Made by a program: the position numbers and the translations under genes. Positions 1-8,458 of a stretch of 64,000 nt of DNA are shown here, piece after piece. Source of the DNA: an uncultured Bacilli bacterium (lineage in GTDB: Bacteria; Bacillota_I; Bacilli_A; RF39; UBA660); the NCBI GenBank assembly GCA_934097085.1, contig CAKONK010000001.1, positions 78,165 to 142,164 of the forward strand, written 5' to 3'. Under the pieces are notes generated by a model. The model saw only the letters and a program-made list of their open reading frames with translations, was not told where the DNA came from and did no database searches. How positions within the stretch are numbered: the first letter of the stretch is position 1; each line of letters begins with the position of its first letter.

Positions 1-677
1 TTAACACTTAGCGAAGAAATTACCGGTGCTTCACTATCACTATTTTTATCAGCGTAAACATTACATACTGCTTTTTGAGTTGTTAATACTACCACGTTTC
101 TTCCTACGATTGAAACTGTTGCTCCATTTGTACAGTTTGTTTTACCCTCATTTACTGTATAGTAATAACCTTTTTCATATAAAGGTAATTGTCCCATTTG
201 ATTATAATTTTTATCATCAGTATTGCCCATTTCATTTTGAACAAATAAATTTACTTCATAATCATCTATATAACCATCTATGGCATCAAAATATACTTTA
301 CATTTTCCTTTTTTAGTTGCATCTACATAAAACTTTTGATTTTCATATTTTTCTATCGTAATTCCTGTATCACATATAGATTTACTTTCTACATAACTAT
401 AAGATGATGTACTTGGTACATAATAAGATAGTGAATATGTTCCAATTCCTACACCATTATCATTTTTATTTTCTCTATATACTTTTATTGATACATCTGA
501 TGAATCTATTAATGCTACTCCAGAAATAATTAATTTTGAACTTTTATTTTGATAAAATGAATATGATATTAAAATTACACTTGAAAGTATTGATAAAATA
601 ATTATTGTTAAAATTGTTAAACACCTTTCTTTATTACTATTATAATAACCTTTAAAATTAGCTATAATCCTTTTCAT
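1..677 (-). CDS. Membrane-anchored secreted protein, 3' end outside window
   Basis: The reading frame is open from the ATG at 675-677 to the left edge, so about 225 N-terminal residues are visible and the stop lies outside. The start is preceded by AAAGGTG. A short basic N-terminus is followed by one hydrophobic segment (about residues 20-42), which reads as an uncleaved signal-anchor; the rest is polar, rich in Ser, Asp and Tyr, with spaced single cysteines (ESKSIC, KGKC, KTNC, KAVC), and reaches DSEAPVISSLSV, the kind of sequence that introduces Ig-like or cadherin-like repeats. It is probably a large cell-surface protein. No family is recognised. It resembles in style the secreted protein at 27553-29064, but I see no clear alignment. 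Confidence 0.75.
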   Translation of the reverse strand, partial: MKRIIANFKGYYNSNKERCLTILTIIILSILSSVILISYSFYQNKSSKLIISGVALIDSSDVSIKVYRENKNDNGVGIGTYSLSYYVPSTSSYSYVESKSICDTGITIEKYENQKFYVDATKKGKCKVYFDAIDGYIDDYEVNLFVQNEMGNTDDKNYNQMGQLPLYEKGYYYTVNEGKTNCTNGATVSIVGRNVVVLTTQKAVCNVYADKNSDSEAPVISSLSV

Positions 678-717
678 ACTCTACACCTTTCAAAGTCAGA
701 TAAATAAAGGCATTAAC

Positions 718-744
718 TTTCTTATATTATATAGATATAAGAAA
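718..744 (-). promoter_or_regulatory. Inverted repeat over putative -10 of the surface-protein gene
   Basis: TTTCTTATA (718-726) and TATAAGAAA (736-744) are perfect 9-bp arms around 9 bases. On the minus strand the centre reads TATATCTATATAAT, which contains a TATAAT -10 hexamer for the gene starting at 677. No good -35 is visible at 17 bases. The same 14-base core occurs at 842-855 in the opposite direction. This looks like a regulated promoter with an operator lying on it (inference). Confidence 0.45.
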
Positions 745-835
745 ATACTACTTCGATTTTTCAGTAAAAAAGGCTTGAAAAAATTGCCAAAAAATGGTTA
801 AATTATATTGAAAGTAACATAAATACGGGGATGAT

Positions 836-864
836 TTTTCCTATATCTATATAATTTAGGAAAA
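836..864 (+). promoter_or_regulatory. Second inverted-repeat promoter box, opposite orientation
   Basis: TTTTCCTA (836-843) and TAGGAAAA (857-864) are 8-bp arms around the core TATATCTATATAAT (842-855), identical over 14 bases to the core of the box at 718-744 but pointing right. A transcript from this -10 would meet the terminator at 878-912 after about 45-50 bases, so the product would be a very short RNA. Confidence 0.4.
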
Positions 865-877
865 CACGAACAAGGTA

Positions 878-912
878 AATACTAGGATTATCACTTATCT
901 TAGTATTTTTTA
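878..912 (+). terminator. Rho-independent terminator of a short transcript
   Basis: AATACTAGGAT (878-888) pairs with ATCTTAGTATT (897-907), an 11-bp stem with one G-U pair and an 8-base loop, followed by a run of T. No protein gene ends here; the only plausible upstream promoter is the box at 836-864. Confidence 0.65.
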
Positions 913-1365
913 TTAAAACTAAAAAAAATTAACAATTTTATGCTAATTTTCATGTTTTAAGAAACTCGAAAGAATAGTAATTTTGATTATCCTATATTAT
1001 TTTGGAATAGCTATCCAGAATATATAAAACGCGCCGTCCAGATTATGATAGAAATCATTATATGGTTATTCCATATTCTGAAATCTATTATAGCCGGATA
1101 GCGCTAACTAAGAAATTGGGTAACGCGAACTTCCTTCACATTCACCTATTTATAATATATCATTTATTTATGCAAGTGAATTTGAAACTAAAAAAAATAA
1201 TAATTTCTTATTACTTTCTGTTTGTATTACCACTTGTTCTTGAATAGTTATCATAATTATTTAAATTTCTTCGTGAAAATGATAACTTATATTCATCTTT
1301 GGGATTAACATTTTCTTTCATATTATTAGTTTACTCAAAAATAATTAATGTATACTAAAAAAAGA
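913..1365. other. Gene-free stretch with a structured segment at 1004-1102
   Basis: I find no convincing gene. Between 1004 and 1102 local GC is higher and the sequence can fold: GCTATCCAGAATAT (1010-1023) pairs with ATATTCT (1073-1079) and, after a 16-base bulge, GGATAGC (1096-1102); inside, ATGAT (1045-1049) pairs with ATCAT (1054-1058). Two overlapping frames give protein-like fragments (NSYPEYIKRAVQ and RNHYMVIPYSEIYYSR), so a frameshifted gene remnant is the alternative to a structured RNA. Confidence 0.3.
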
Positions 1366-2547
1366 CTATAGTAAATCACTATAATCTTTGTCATCATTAT
1401 TAAGTGTTATTATCTTTTGATTTTTTATTGCTTCATAAATAAGGTTTTCTTTATCAATTAATTTTTCATATTCCTTAGCAAGTTTTAAATCTGGATGAAT
1501 AACTGGATGTTTAGGAACAAATATTGTACAGCAATCTTCATAAGGTCTAATTGAAATATCATAAGTACCTATTTTTTTTGCTAAATCAATAATTTCAAGT
1601 TTATCAAAACAACATACTGGTCTTAAAACTGGTTTTTTTATAGCTTCATTTATAACTTCCATACTTTTAAGTGTTTGAGAGGCAACTTGACCTACACTTT
1701 CACCATTTATAATAACATGAGCATTACATCTATTTGCCACTACAGCGGAAATTTCATACATAAATCTACGCATAATTGTAATTAAATAATAATTAGGAAT
1801 CTTTTTAATTATTTCCTCTTGGATATGAGTAAAATTTATAATATGAACTTTAACATTACCATTATAAACTGATAATTTTCTTGCTAAATCAAATACTTTT
1901 TCTCTTGCCATATCTGATGTATGAGGTGGAGAATCAAAATAAATTGCCTCAAGTCTAATACCTCTTTTCATTGCAAGATAACCCGCTACCGGAGAATCAA
2001 TTCCTCCAGAAAGCATAAGAAGACCCTTACCTAAAGTTGAAACCGGGTAACCTCCTAAACCTTTAATACCTCCAAAATAAATAAGTACTTCATTAATTCT
2101 AATTTCAATGCATATTTCTAAATCAAAATTTTCAAGTAATACTTTTTTATTAGGAATATTTTTTAAGATGTGAGCTCCAACGAATTTTGATACCTCTACC
2201 GAAGAAATTTCATAATGTTTATCACTTCTTTTTGTAGTAACCCTAAATGTATTAAACTCTTTATCTTTAATTAAAGCTAAAACATTTTCTTTAATTGTAT
2301 CAAGATCTTTTTCTTTAAAAATATAACCTATCATTATTTCATGAATACCAAATACAGTTTTTAGTTTTTCCATAACTTTAGGTATATTTTCTGTATATAT
2401 AATCATTCTACCAACATCAGATGATATACTGAAAGTTTCCCCTTGTAATAAAGATTCAATATTATGTTTTAATGTTTTAATAAAAAAATTAATATTATCA
2501 CTTTTCGTAGAAAGTTCAGCATATTTTATAATAATAACTTTTTCCAT
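1366..2547 (-). CDS. thiI: tRNA 4-thiouridine synthetase ThiI
   Basis: ThiI adenylates U8 of tRNA and, with sulfur passed from a cysteine desulfurase, forms s4U; it can also serve thiamine thiazole synthesis. The 393-residue protein has the N-terminal ferredoxin-like/THUMP region (about 1-165) and the PP-loop ATPase motif LSGGIDSP (about residues 180-187). The C-terminal rhodanese domain of enterobacterial ThiI is absent, as in the short Bacillus form. The start has a good ribosome site (AGGAAGGA) and abuts the stop of the desulfurase gene directly, so the two are co-transcribed. The ezrA-desulfurase-thiI order is conserved in Bacillus. Confidence 0.95.
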   Translation of the reverse strand: MEKVIIIKYAELSTKSDNINFFIKTLKHNIESLLQGETFSISSDVGRMIIYTENIPKVMEKLKTVFGIHEIMIGYIFKEKDLDTIKENVLALIKDKEFNTFRVTTKRSDKHYEISSVEVSKFVGAHILKNIPNKKVLLENFDLEICIEIRINEVLIYFGGIKGLGGYPVSTLGKGLLMLSGGIDSPVAGYLAMKRGIRLEAIYFDSPPHTSDMAREKVFDLARKLSVYNGNVKVHIINFTHIQEEIIKKIPNYYLITIMRRFMYEISAVVANRCNAHVIINGESVGQVASQTLKSMEVINEAIKKPVLRPVCCFDKLEIIDLAKKIGTYDISIRPYEDCCTIFVPKHPVIHPDLKLAKEYEKLIDKENLIYEAIKNQKIITLNNDDKDYSDLL

Positions 2548-3684
2548 TTAATCCTTCCTTACTAAACTATTAAGTGATTCAAAATTTCTATCAAAAGCCT
2601 TAAGAAATTTATCTATTTCATCACTTGTAGTTATGCTAGATAAACTAATCCTTATTGTATGTGAAGCCCTTTTTATATCATTATATAATGCCATTACTGC
2701 ATTTGAGGTTTCTCCCGAAGAACAAGCAGTATTGGTTGATAAATATATTTCTTCATTATCCATTGCGTGAATAAATGTTTCTGGTTTGATATTCATAAGG
2801 GAAATATTTAAAATATGTGGAATAGAATACTTAGTTTTATTAATTAATATATCTGGATATTTACTAAGTTTATTACATATTCTTTCATTTAATAAATTTA
2901 CATATTTTTCTTTTTTTTCAACTCCATCAAGTGCAAGTCTTAAAGCCTTTGCAAATCCTACAATCAAAGGAAGTGGTGGCGTACCTGGTTTTAAATCATT
3001 AGACTGTCCACTGCCATAAATAATTGGTTTAATTTTTACTGTGCTATTTTTATAAAGCATTGCAATTCCTTTTGGACCATATATTTTATGCGAGGATATT
3101 GTAGCTAAATCAGTATCTAAAAGAGAAACAGAAATTTTTCCTACAGCTTGAGTCATATCACTATGAAACAAAGTATTAGGATTTTCTTTCTTTATTATTT
3201 GTCTAATCATTTTAAGAGGTTGTCTTATACCAAGTTCACTGTTAACAGCTGCAATACTAACCAAAATTGTATCAGGTCTAATTAATCTTTTTAACTCCTC
3301 AAAATCCACAAGTCCATCAGCATTTGAACTAACATAACTTATTTCAAAACCAATAATTTTTAAATAATCACAAATATCATACACATCAGCATGTTCAAGT
3401 TTGGAAACAATAATATGTTTACCTTTCTTAAAATATGCTAAAGCACAACCAATTATTGCTAAATTATTACTCTCTGTTGAGGATGATGTATAAGTAATTT
3501 CACTTTCTAAAATATTAAAACAATTTGCAATTTGTTTTGTTGCACTATTAAGTAAATTTCTTGATTTAATGCCTAGTCCATTTAAGGAATTAGCATTACC
3601 AATAAACTCTCTAGTTACTTTATTCATTGTATCTTGTACCTCTAAAGCAACTGGAGTTGTAGCACTATAATCTAAATAAATCAT
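2548..3684 (-). CDS. Cysteine desulfurase, IscS/NifS type
   Basis: This PLP enzyme takes sulfur from cysteine and here most likely supplies ThiI, encoded immediately downstream with no gap. The 378-residue sequence has the family start MIYLDYSATTPV, the PLP-lysine motif SSHKIYGPKG and the active-site cysteine in TNTACSSGE on the flexible loop. AGGGGGATTT precedes the ATG. The position between ezrA and thiI matches Bacillus nifZ (ytbJ partner). A role in Fe-S assembly with the SufB protein at 42718-44007 is possible, since no SufS is seen in the window. Confidence 0.93.
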   Translation of the reverse strand: MIYLDYSATTPVALEVQDTMNKVTREFIGNANSLNGLGIKSRNLLNSATKQIANCFNILESEITYTSSSTESNNLAIIGCALAYFKKGKHIIVSKLEHADVYDICDYLKIIGFEISYVSSNADGLVDFEELKRLIRPDTILVSIAAVNSELGIRQPLKMIRQIIKKENPNTLFHSDMTQAVGKISVSLLDTDLATISSHKIYGPKGIAMLYKNSTVKIKPIIYGSGQSNDLKPGTPPLPLIVGFAKALRLALDGVEKKEKYVNLLNERICNKLSKYPDILINKTKYSIPHILNISLMNIKPETFIHAMDNEEIYLSTNTACSSGETSNAVMALYNDIKRASHTIRISLSSITTSDEIDKFLKAFDRNFESLNSLVRKD

Positions 3685-3692
3685 AAATCCCC

Positions 3693-5411
3693 CTAATCTT
3701 TAAAATTCTCAAGTAATTTATGATGGATACCAGGTTCAACTATATTTATTGCACTAATTGCTTGTTCTAAACAAATCTTATAATTTCCTTTATAAAAAGA
3801 GTTTTCTGCTTTAGTTAAACCAAAATCTACATCTTTATTAACCACTCTATATCTATTTCCATATACTATTGCCATTTCTGCCATTTTAGCAGTTTTTGTT
3901 GTTTCATTAATTGTATTATAAACTTTTAAAACTAAATCTCTTGCTGTATCAACACGCATATTTAAAACCTTAATTGAAATTGGCCTTTTTTCAAGTTCTG
4001 CAACCATTTCTTTTATAGCAAGGGAAGCCTCCGCAAACTCCACATAATAATTTTTAGGTACAACTGGAAGTTTATATTCTCTTGCCTTTAATTTACAATC
4101 TTTTAAAATTTCCTCAATTTCTGTAAGTTGTTCTTTTGCTCTTAATTCATCATCTTTTAAACTACTTAAAGTTTCTAAAGTATGATTTAATTTCTCTTCA
4201 TTTTTAAGAAGTTTATTATTAATATTTTCCATCTCACTAGCAAGTTTTGAATATGCTAAAGTTTTATTTCTAAATATATCAATTATATGATCATAACTAT
4301 TATGATTATCAATTATATTATCTTTGATTTCAATAATACTTGCAACTTCTTCATCAGTTAAATCATAACTATATTTAAGTTCGTCAACTTTTTTAAATAA
4401 CTCTTGACTAATTTTTTCAAGTTTAGATAGTTTTATACCAATACTACGCATATAATCATCAAAAAGTCTTTTACTTACTTTTTCATTTTCAAAATCATTA
4501 TATAATGAATCAAAATAATCATGCATCGTTTTAAGTTCAAAGATTGAATCCTCAACATCTAAAACATTTAATCTTTGAAATATATCAATTATCTTTTTAT
4601 TTGCCTCTTCGATATTATATTCAATATTTAAATAATCTAAATTATAACCACTTTGAACCATTTTTTTATAAATTAATTTTATATCTTCGATTTTCTTAGG
4701 AATAAGATTTTCTCCATATAAACAAATGGTTTTTGTTTCATTTATTATTTCATTTAAATTTGAAACAATATCATCAATAGCCTTAACGATTTTTGGTGCT
4801 TCAGTATAGGCATTTTTATCCATTGCATTTTCAAAACTTGCAAATAATTTGTCAACATTTTCAAATTGTAATTCTAAAGGAGTTTTAATCTTACTATAAC
4901 TTTCAGGATCCTCTTTATAAGCTGTAAGTACCGTTCTATACTCCGCTTTTAATTTAGTAATTTTATCTCTATTTCTTTCCTCACTTAAAGTAATTTCTTT
5001 GATTTCATCAAGTAAAATCCCAGATTTAGTTTGTAAATAGTTCAAATCCATTTCTGTCTTTATAATTGAGGCTTTTAAATTTGCATAATCCTTTGTTTCA
5101 AAGTATCCTTGTACTTCATTTATTAAATCTGTTATCTTTGGTATATCTTCATTTTTAATTTCATTAAATCTTTTTTGCCATAATTCATATTTTTTTCTTA
5201 AATCATCATTATTAATTAAACTTTCAACTTTATTAAGTTCAGAAAGTATTCCCGCAGAAATTACTAAATTTTTTTGTCTTTCTAGTTCATTTATTTGGGC
5301 TAAATATTTCTTCTTAGTTTTATTTGAAATCACTAGTAAAACAATTACAATTATTATCATTGTAAGAAAATAGTAACCAATAGCAAATAACATAAACATT
5401 TCTCTAGTCAT
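3693..5411 (-). CDS. ezrA: Septation ring formation regulator EzrA
   Basis: EzrA is a membrane-anchored spectrin-like protein that binds FtsZ and restricts Z-ring formation away from midcell. The 572-residue protein has a very short outside N-terminus, one transmembrane helix (about residues 8-28) and then a long helical, Glu/Lys/Leu-rich cytoplasmic coiled-coil region to the end, as in the family. It is preceded by AAAGGAAAAAG and followed after 8 bases by the desulfurase gene, so ezrA, desulfurase and thiI form one operon. Identity rests on topology, length and this conserved neighbourhood. Confidence 0.88.
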   Translation of the reverse strand: MTREMFMLFAIGYYFLTMIIIVIVLLVISNKTKKKYLAQINELERQKNLVISAGILSELNKVESLINNDDLRKKYELWQKRFNEIKNEDIPKITDLINEVQGYFETKDYANLKASIIKTEMDLNYLQTKSGILLDEIKEITLSEERNRDKITKLKAEYRTVLTAYKEDPESYSKIKTPLELQFENVDKLFASFENAMDKNAYTEAPKIVKAIDDIVSNLNEIINETKTICLYGENLIPKKIEDIKLIYKKMVQSGYNLDYLNIEYNIEEANKKIIDIFQRLNVLDVEDSIFELKTMHDYFDSLYNDFENEKVSKRLFDDYMRSIGIKLSKLEKISQELFKKVDELKYSYDLTDEEVASIIEIKDNIIDNHNSYDHIIDIFRNKTLAYSKLASEMENINNKLLKNEEKLNHTLETLSSLKDDELRAKEQLTEIEEILKDCKLKAREYKLPVVPKNYYVEFAEASLAIKEMVAELEKRPISIKVLNMRVDTARDLVLKVYNTINETTKTAKMAEMAIVYGNRYRVVNKDVDFGLTKAENSFYKGNYKICLEQAISAINIVEPGIHHKLLENFKD

Positions 5412-5476
5412 CCATCTTTTTCCTTTACATATATTTTATTTTATCATAAATGCATAAAAAAAAGAATATGATTTTA

Positions 5477-5505
5477 TTGATTTTTTTTATTATTTATATT
5501 ATAAT
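5477..5505 (+). promoter_or_regulatory. Promoter of tRNA-Arg
   Basis: TTGATT (5477-5482), 17-base spacer, TATAAT (5500-5505). The downstream stretch TATAATTAATTTGCTTT is repeated exactly at the promoter of the next tRNA gene. Confidence 0.8.
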
Positions 5506-5535
5506 TAATTTGCTTTACGAAAAAGCATTCATCCT

Positions 5536-5612
5536 GCGCCCATAGCTCAACTGGATAGAGCATTTGACTACGGATCAAAAGGTTGGGGGTTCGAATCCCT
5601 TTGGGCGTACCA
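5536..5612 (+). tRNA. tRNA-Arg (ACG)
   Basis: A full cloverleaf is visible: acceptor GCGCCCA pairs with TGGGCGT (one G-U), D stem GCTC/GAGC, anticodon stem TTTGA/TCAAA with loop CTACGGA (anticodon ACG), T loop TTCGAAT, and an encoded CCA end. It reads CGN arginine codons after A34 deamination. Confidence 0.96.
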
Positions 5613-5656
5613 ATTTTAAAAAATTCACATTTTTATAAGCGTAGTGCATTTTTTAT

Positions 5657-5684
5657 TTGCAAAACTTAAAATTTGTGATATAAT
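5657..5684 (+). promoter_or_regulatory. Promoter of tRNA-Pro
   Basis: TTGCAA (5657-5662), 16-base spacer, TATAAT (5679-5684). The -10 ends only 11 bases before the mature tRNA, so the precursor leader must be very short. Confidence 0.8.
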
Positions 5685-5695
5685 TAATTTGCTTT

Positions 5696-5772
5696 CGAGA
5701 AGTAGCACAGCTTGGTAGTGCACTACGCTTGGGACGTAGGGGTCGCAGGTTCAAATCCTGTCTTCTCGACCA
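5696..5772 (+). tRNA. tRNA-Pro (TGG)
   Basis: Acceptor CGAGAAG pairs with CTTCTCG, anticodon stem CTACG/CGTAG with loop CTTGGGA (anticodon TGG), T loop TTCAAAT, encoded CCA. It has its own promoter and a terminator directly downstream. Confidence 0.96.
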
Positions 5773-5782
5773 TTTAAAATTT

Positions 5783-5804
5783 ACTAGGGAAACCTAGTTT
5801 TTTT
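5783..5804 (+). terminator. Terminator of the tRNA-Pro transcript
   Basis: ACTAGG (5783-5788), GAAA tetraloop, CCTAGT (5793-5798), followed by a T run. Confidence 0.9.
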
Positions 5805-6013
5805 ATTGTCAAAACCCCTAGTCCCAATATTAGTACTGTCAACTCCCCTACTTTATTTTAAAATATATTATATTGTATAAATAAAAAGGAATTAAACTAA
5901 CTCCTTATTATTCATATTTTCTTCATTTCTGATTATAATATTAATGATCGAAGTAGCAAGATTTGTAATTAAGTTTTTAAAACTAGTACATCTACATAAT
6001 TATGCTTCCTCGA
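5805..6013. other. Intergenic stretch without a recognisable gene
   Basis: No frame with a ribosome site or family signal is seen on either strand. An imperfect hairpin (AAGGA...TCCTT, about 5886-5906) is the only structure noticed. Confidence 0.5.
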
Positions 6014-6091
6014 TTGACACATTATGGCTTTTATGCTATAATGAGTGCACTGAAGTGGTCCCACCGTTAATCGGAGGGGTCACTTCTTTTT
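6014..6091 (+). ncRNA. Tiny RNA unit A: promoter, hairpin, terminator
   Basis: A near-consensus promoter, TTGACA (6014-6019), 17 bases, TATAAT (6037-6042) with an extended TG, is followed almost at once by a hairpin: GAAGTG (6052-6057) pairs with CACTTC (6081-6086), with an inner CCC..GGG stem, then five T. The transcript would be only about 43 bases. It shares the layout GAAGYG, TCCCAC, AGGG and YCRCTTC with three tandem units at 21798-22051, and the stem differences are compensatory. It reads convergently toward the pseudogene at 6099-6690. Function unknown. Confidence 0.6.
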
Positions 6092-6098
6092 ATTATTT

Positions 6099-6690
6099 TT
6101 ATAAGTGTATCATTATTATTTTATCTAACCATTGTAATTTTGGTAATTTATATAAAGAATTTATTCTATCATCAATTTCTAAATCTGTTAGAGTTGAATT
6201 TGAAACATCAAATATAAAATTATGTGATTGTTTTTCATGTTTTTCAATAGCATGAAAAAAATGTTTTTCCATTACCATAAATCTCCTTTAAATCCCAATA
6301 CTCACCTCTAAAAAGATAATCAGCAGTTTTTATTCCCTCTGGATAATTTACTCTTGGTAGCATATAAAGTTCTCCACCAAAAGTATTTTCCAACCATTTT
6401 GCAACTTCTTTTTCTTTTTTAGAATATTCAATAACTACATTCTTTCCATCAACTTTGTAATTTTTCCCTTTAAATATAAAATATTTGGCATCAAAAATAT
6501 TATGTGTGTTTGGATTAGCAGTTTCTACAAAATTATTTGTAATATCTTTATATGAACTGGAGTTTATTATTTCTTTTACTTTTTTTCTTTGAACAAATTT
6601 TTGAATATTTAAAGGTACTATTAAATAATTTCCTAATCTATCTAGTCCATTAATGTTTATATCATCGAATTACAACCATCTAACATTTTT
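6099..6690 (-). pseudogene. Broken phage-type nuclease toxin domain (MuF C-terminal/PBECR-like)
   Basis: On the minus strand a protein frame beginning near DDININGLDRLGNYLIVPL runs through EIINSSSYKDITNNFVE, a central KGKNYKVDGKNVVIEY stretch and ADYLFRGEYWDLKEIYGNGK to a stop at 6244-6246. The protein continues in another frame (AIEKHEKQSHNFIFDVSNS...QWLDKIIMI) to a stop at 6099-6101. A run of seven A near 6255 accounts for the shift; another stop or shift sits at about 6683. The sequence resembles the predicted nuclease domain attached to phage MuF head proteins and some CdiA toxins. It is a decayed gene or fragment; no start is visible. Family naming is from memory of motif style, so moderate certainty. 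Confidence 0.6.
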
Positions 6691-6724
6691 ATTTGCAAAT
6701 CAAAAAAGATACTAAAAAGTACCT

Positions 6725-8452
6725 TTATACACCAATTTTAATATTTCTTTTTTTAAGAATATATTTACGCAGATAATCGACTGGGAAAACTGTTAAAGAT
6801 AAAATAAGGCAGAATAATAATTCTTTAAAAGTTAATCCATAAGTTCTAAATAAATTACCGCCATAATAGATAATATAAATCTGAGCAAAAAAGATAAATG
6901 CATTGATAATTAAGAACACTTTATTTTGAAGTATATGAGCAAAAATATTTAATCTATGAGTACGGGAGGCAAATGAATTACAAATACCCATAAAAATGAA
7001 AAGTGCAAAATAAGCCGTATATAAAAATTTATCTCCCTCGGAAAATCTAATAAAATGTCTAATAATTGGTAGTTTTAAAAATAGTAAACAAACTACTGCA
7101 CAATATGCTCCATTTATGACAATTTGATTTAACATATATCTATTTAAAATAACTTCATCCTTATTTTTAGGTTTTTCACTCAAATATTCCTTAAGCGGTG
7201 GTTCATAAGAAAAAGCAAGTCCTGCAAAAGTATCCATAATCATATTAAGCCATAACATTTGAATTATAGTAATTGGTGTTGATATTCCCACAAGGACACC
7301 AACGATTGAAAGTATTAAAGCGCAAATATTAACCGTAAGCTGATAAATAATAAACTTTCTTATACTTTTAAATATCGTTCTTCCGTACAAAATAGCCTTA
7401 CAAATCGAAGAAATATTATCATCTAAAATTACTATATCGCTAGCATCTTTAGCAACTTCAGAACCACTACCTAAAGCAAAACCAACATCACTTTTTTTTA
7501 AAGCAAGTGCATCATTTACTCCATCACCAGTCATACCAACAACTTGCTTATAAGACTGAAGAACACTTACAAGTCTACTTTTATCTTGTGGTAAAGCCCT
7601 AGCAATAATACATAAATTAGGATATAAATTAATTATTTGTTCATCAGTAAGTACTGAAAGTTCATTATGAGTTAAAGCAACTGATTTTTCATTATAAAGT
7701 CCTAATTCTTTACCGATACTTACGGCTGTTTCTTTAGCATCTCCAGTTATCATAATAGTTTTAATACCAGCATTTTTTATTAAATCTAAACTTGGTTTTG
7801 CCTCAGGTCTTAAAGTATCCGCGATAACAATAAGATTAATAAAAACTAAATCATCCTTATTTTTACCATAAGCATTAACTAAAACACGATATCCTTTGGA
7901 AGTGTAATTTTTAACCATACTTTGAATAAAACTTTTTGAAATAAACTTTTCTTCACTTCCAGATAAACTTAAATATTTTTGGCATTTATCAAATAAAACT
8001 TCACTAGCACCTTTATAAAAATAATAATCTTTAGTTTGAACCATACTATATTTATCTTCCGAAGAAAATAACTTCTTATTTATTATTTCATCAGTTATTT
8101 TCATGTTACCAGTAAAATTTTTAATTGCCATATCAGTCGTATTTCCACCAATAATTTTATCATTATCAAAAACACTTTCACTATTTAAATATAATGACTT
8201 TGTTAAAATATCATAATACTTTCCATAACACTTTAATTCATTTTTATTTTGAAAACACTTACCCTCTTTAGTCATAATATATTTTACATTTAATTTTCCC
8301 ATTGTAAGAGTTCCAGTTTTATCACAAAGAAGTACATTTAAACTTCCACTTGTTTCAATACCTACAAGTTTACGAACTAAAACATTGTCCTTAAGCATTT
8401 TCTTCATATTCGAAGAAAGAACTAAAGTAATCATCATAGGAAGTCCCTCAGG
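6725..8452 (-). pseudogene. C-terminal two-thirds of a Ca2+-type P-type ATPase, cut by an insertion
   Basis: From PEGLPMMITLVLSSNMKKML this part carries the phosphorylation motif DKTGTLTMGK, the nucleotide-binding region, TGDGVNDALALKKSDVG (hinge) and the last transmembrane helices, so all catalytic C-terminal parts of a type II (Ca2+-transporting) ATPase are intact. The missing N-terminal part with the TGES motif lies at 11800-12629. The two meet at a shared CCTGA; joining them there gives 850 residues in one frame, a normal length. An internal ATG at 8437 may allow a fragment of about 570 residues to be made, but without its N-terminal helices it should not pump. Confidence 0.93.
8448..8452 (-). 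repeat. Left attachment core (CCTGA)
   Basis: Gene-strand sequence AAACCTGAGGGACTT: element on the upstream side, ATPase C-terminal part downstream. Same five bases as at 11800-11804. Confidence 0.7.
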
Positions 8453-8458
8453 TTTACA

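Noticed and set aside
26..316. Open frame on the plus strand at the left edge
   Set aside because: Antisense to the partial surface-protein gene, rich in His and Tyr from AT bias, and without a ribosome site.
826..912. GGGGATGA followed by structured RNA, reminiscent of a tmRNA or a c-di-GMP riboswitch
   Set aside because: The transcript would be far too short, with no tRNA-like end, tag frame or riboswitch core.
1062..1247. Plus-strand open frame of 61 codons
   Set aside because: No ribosome site; composition looks like non-coding AT-rich sequence after the first 20 codons.
5944..6255. Plus-strand open frame of 103 codons
   Set aside because: It runs through unit A's promoter and hairpin and is antisense to the toxin pseudogene; no ribosome site.
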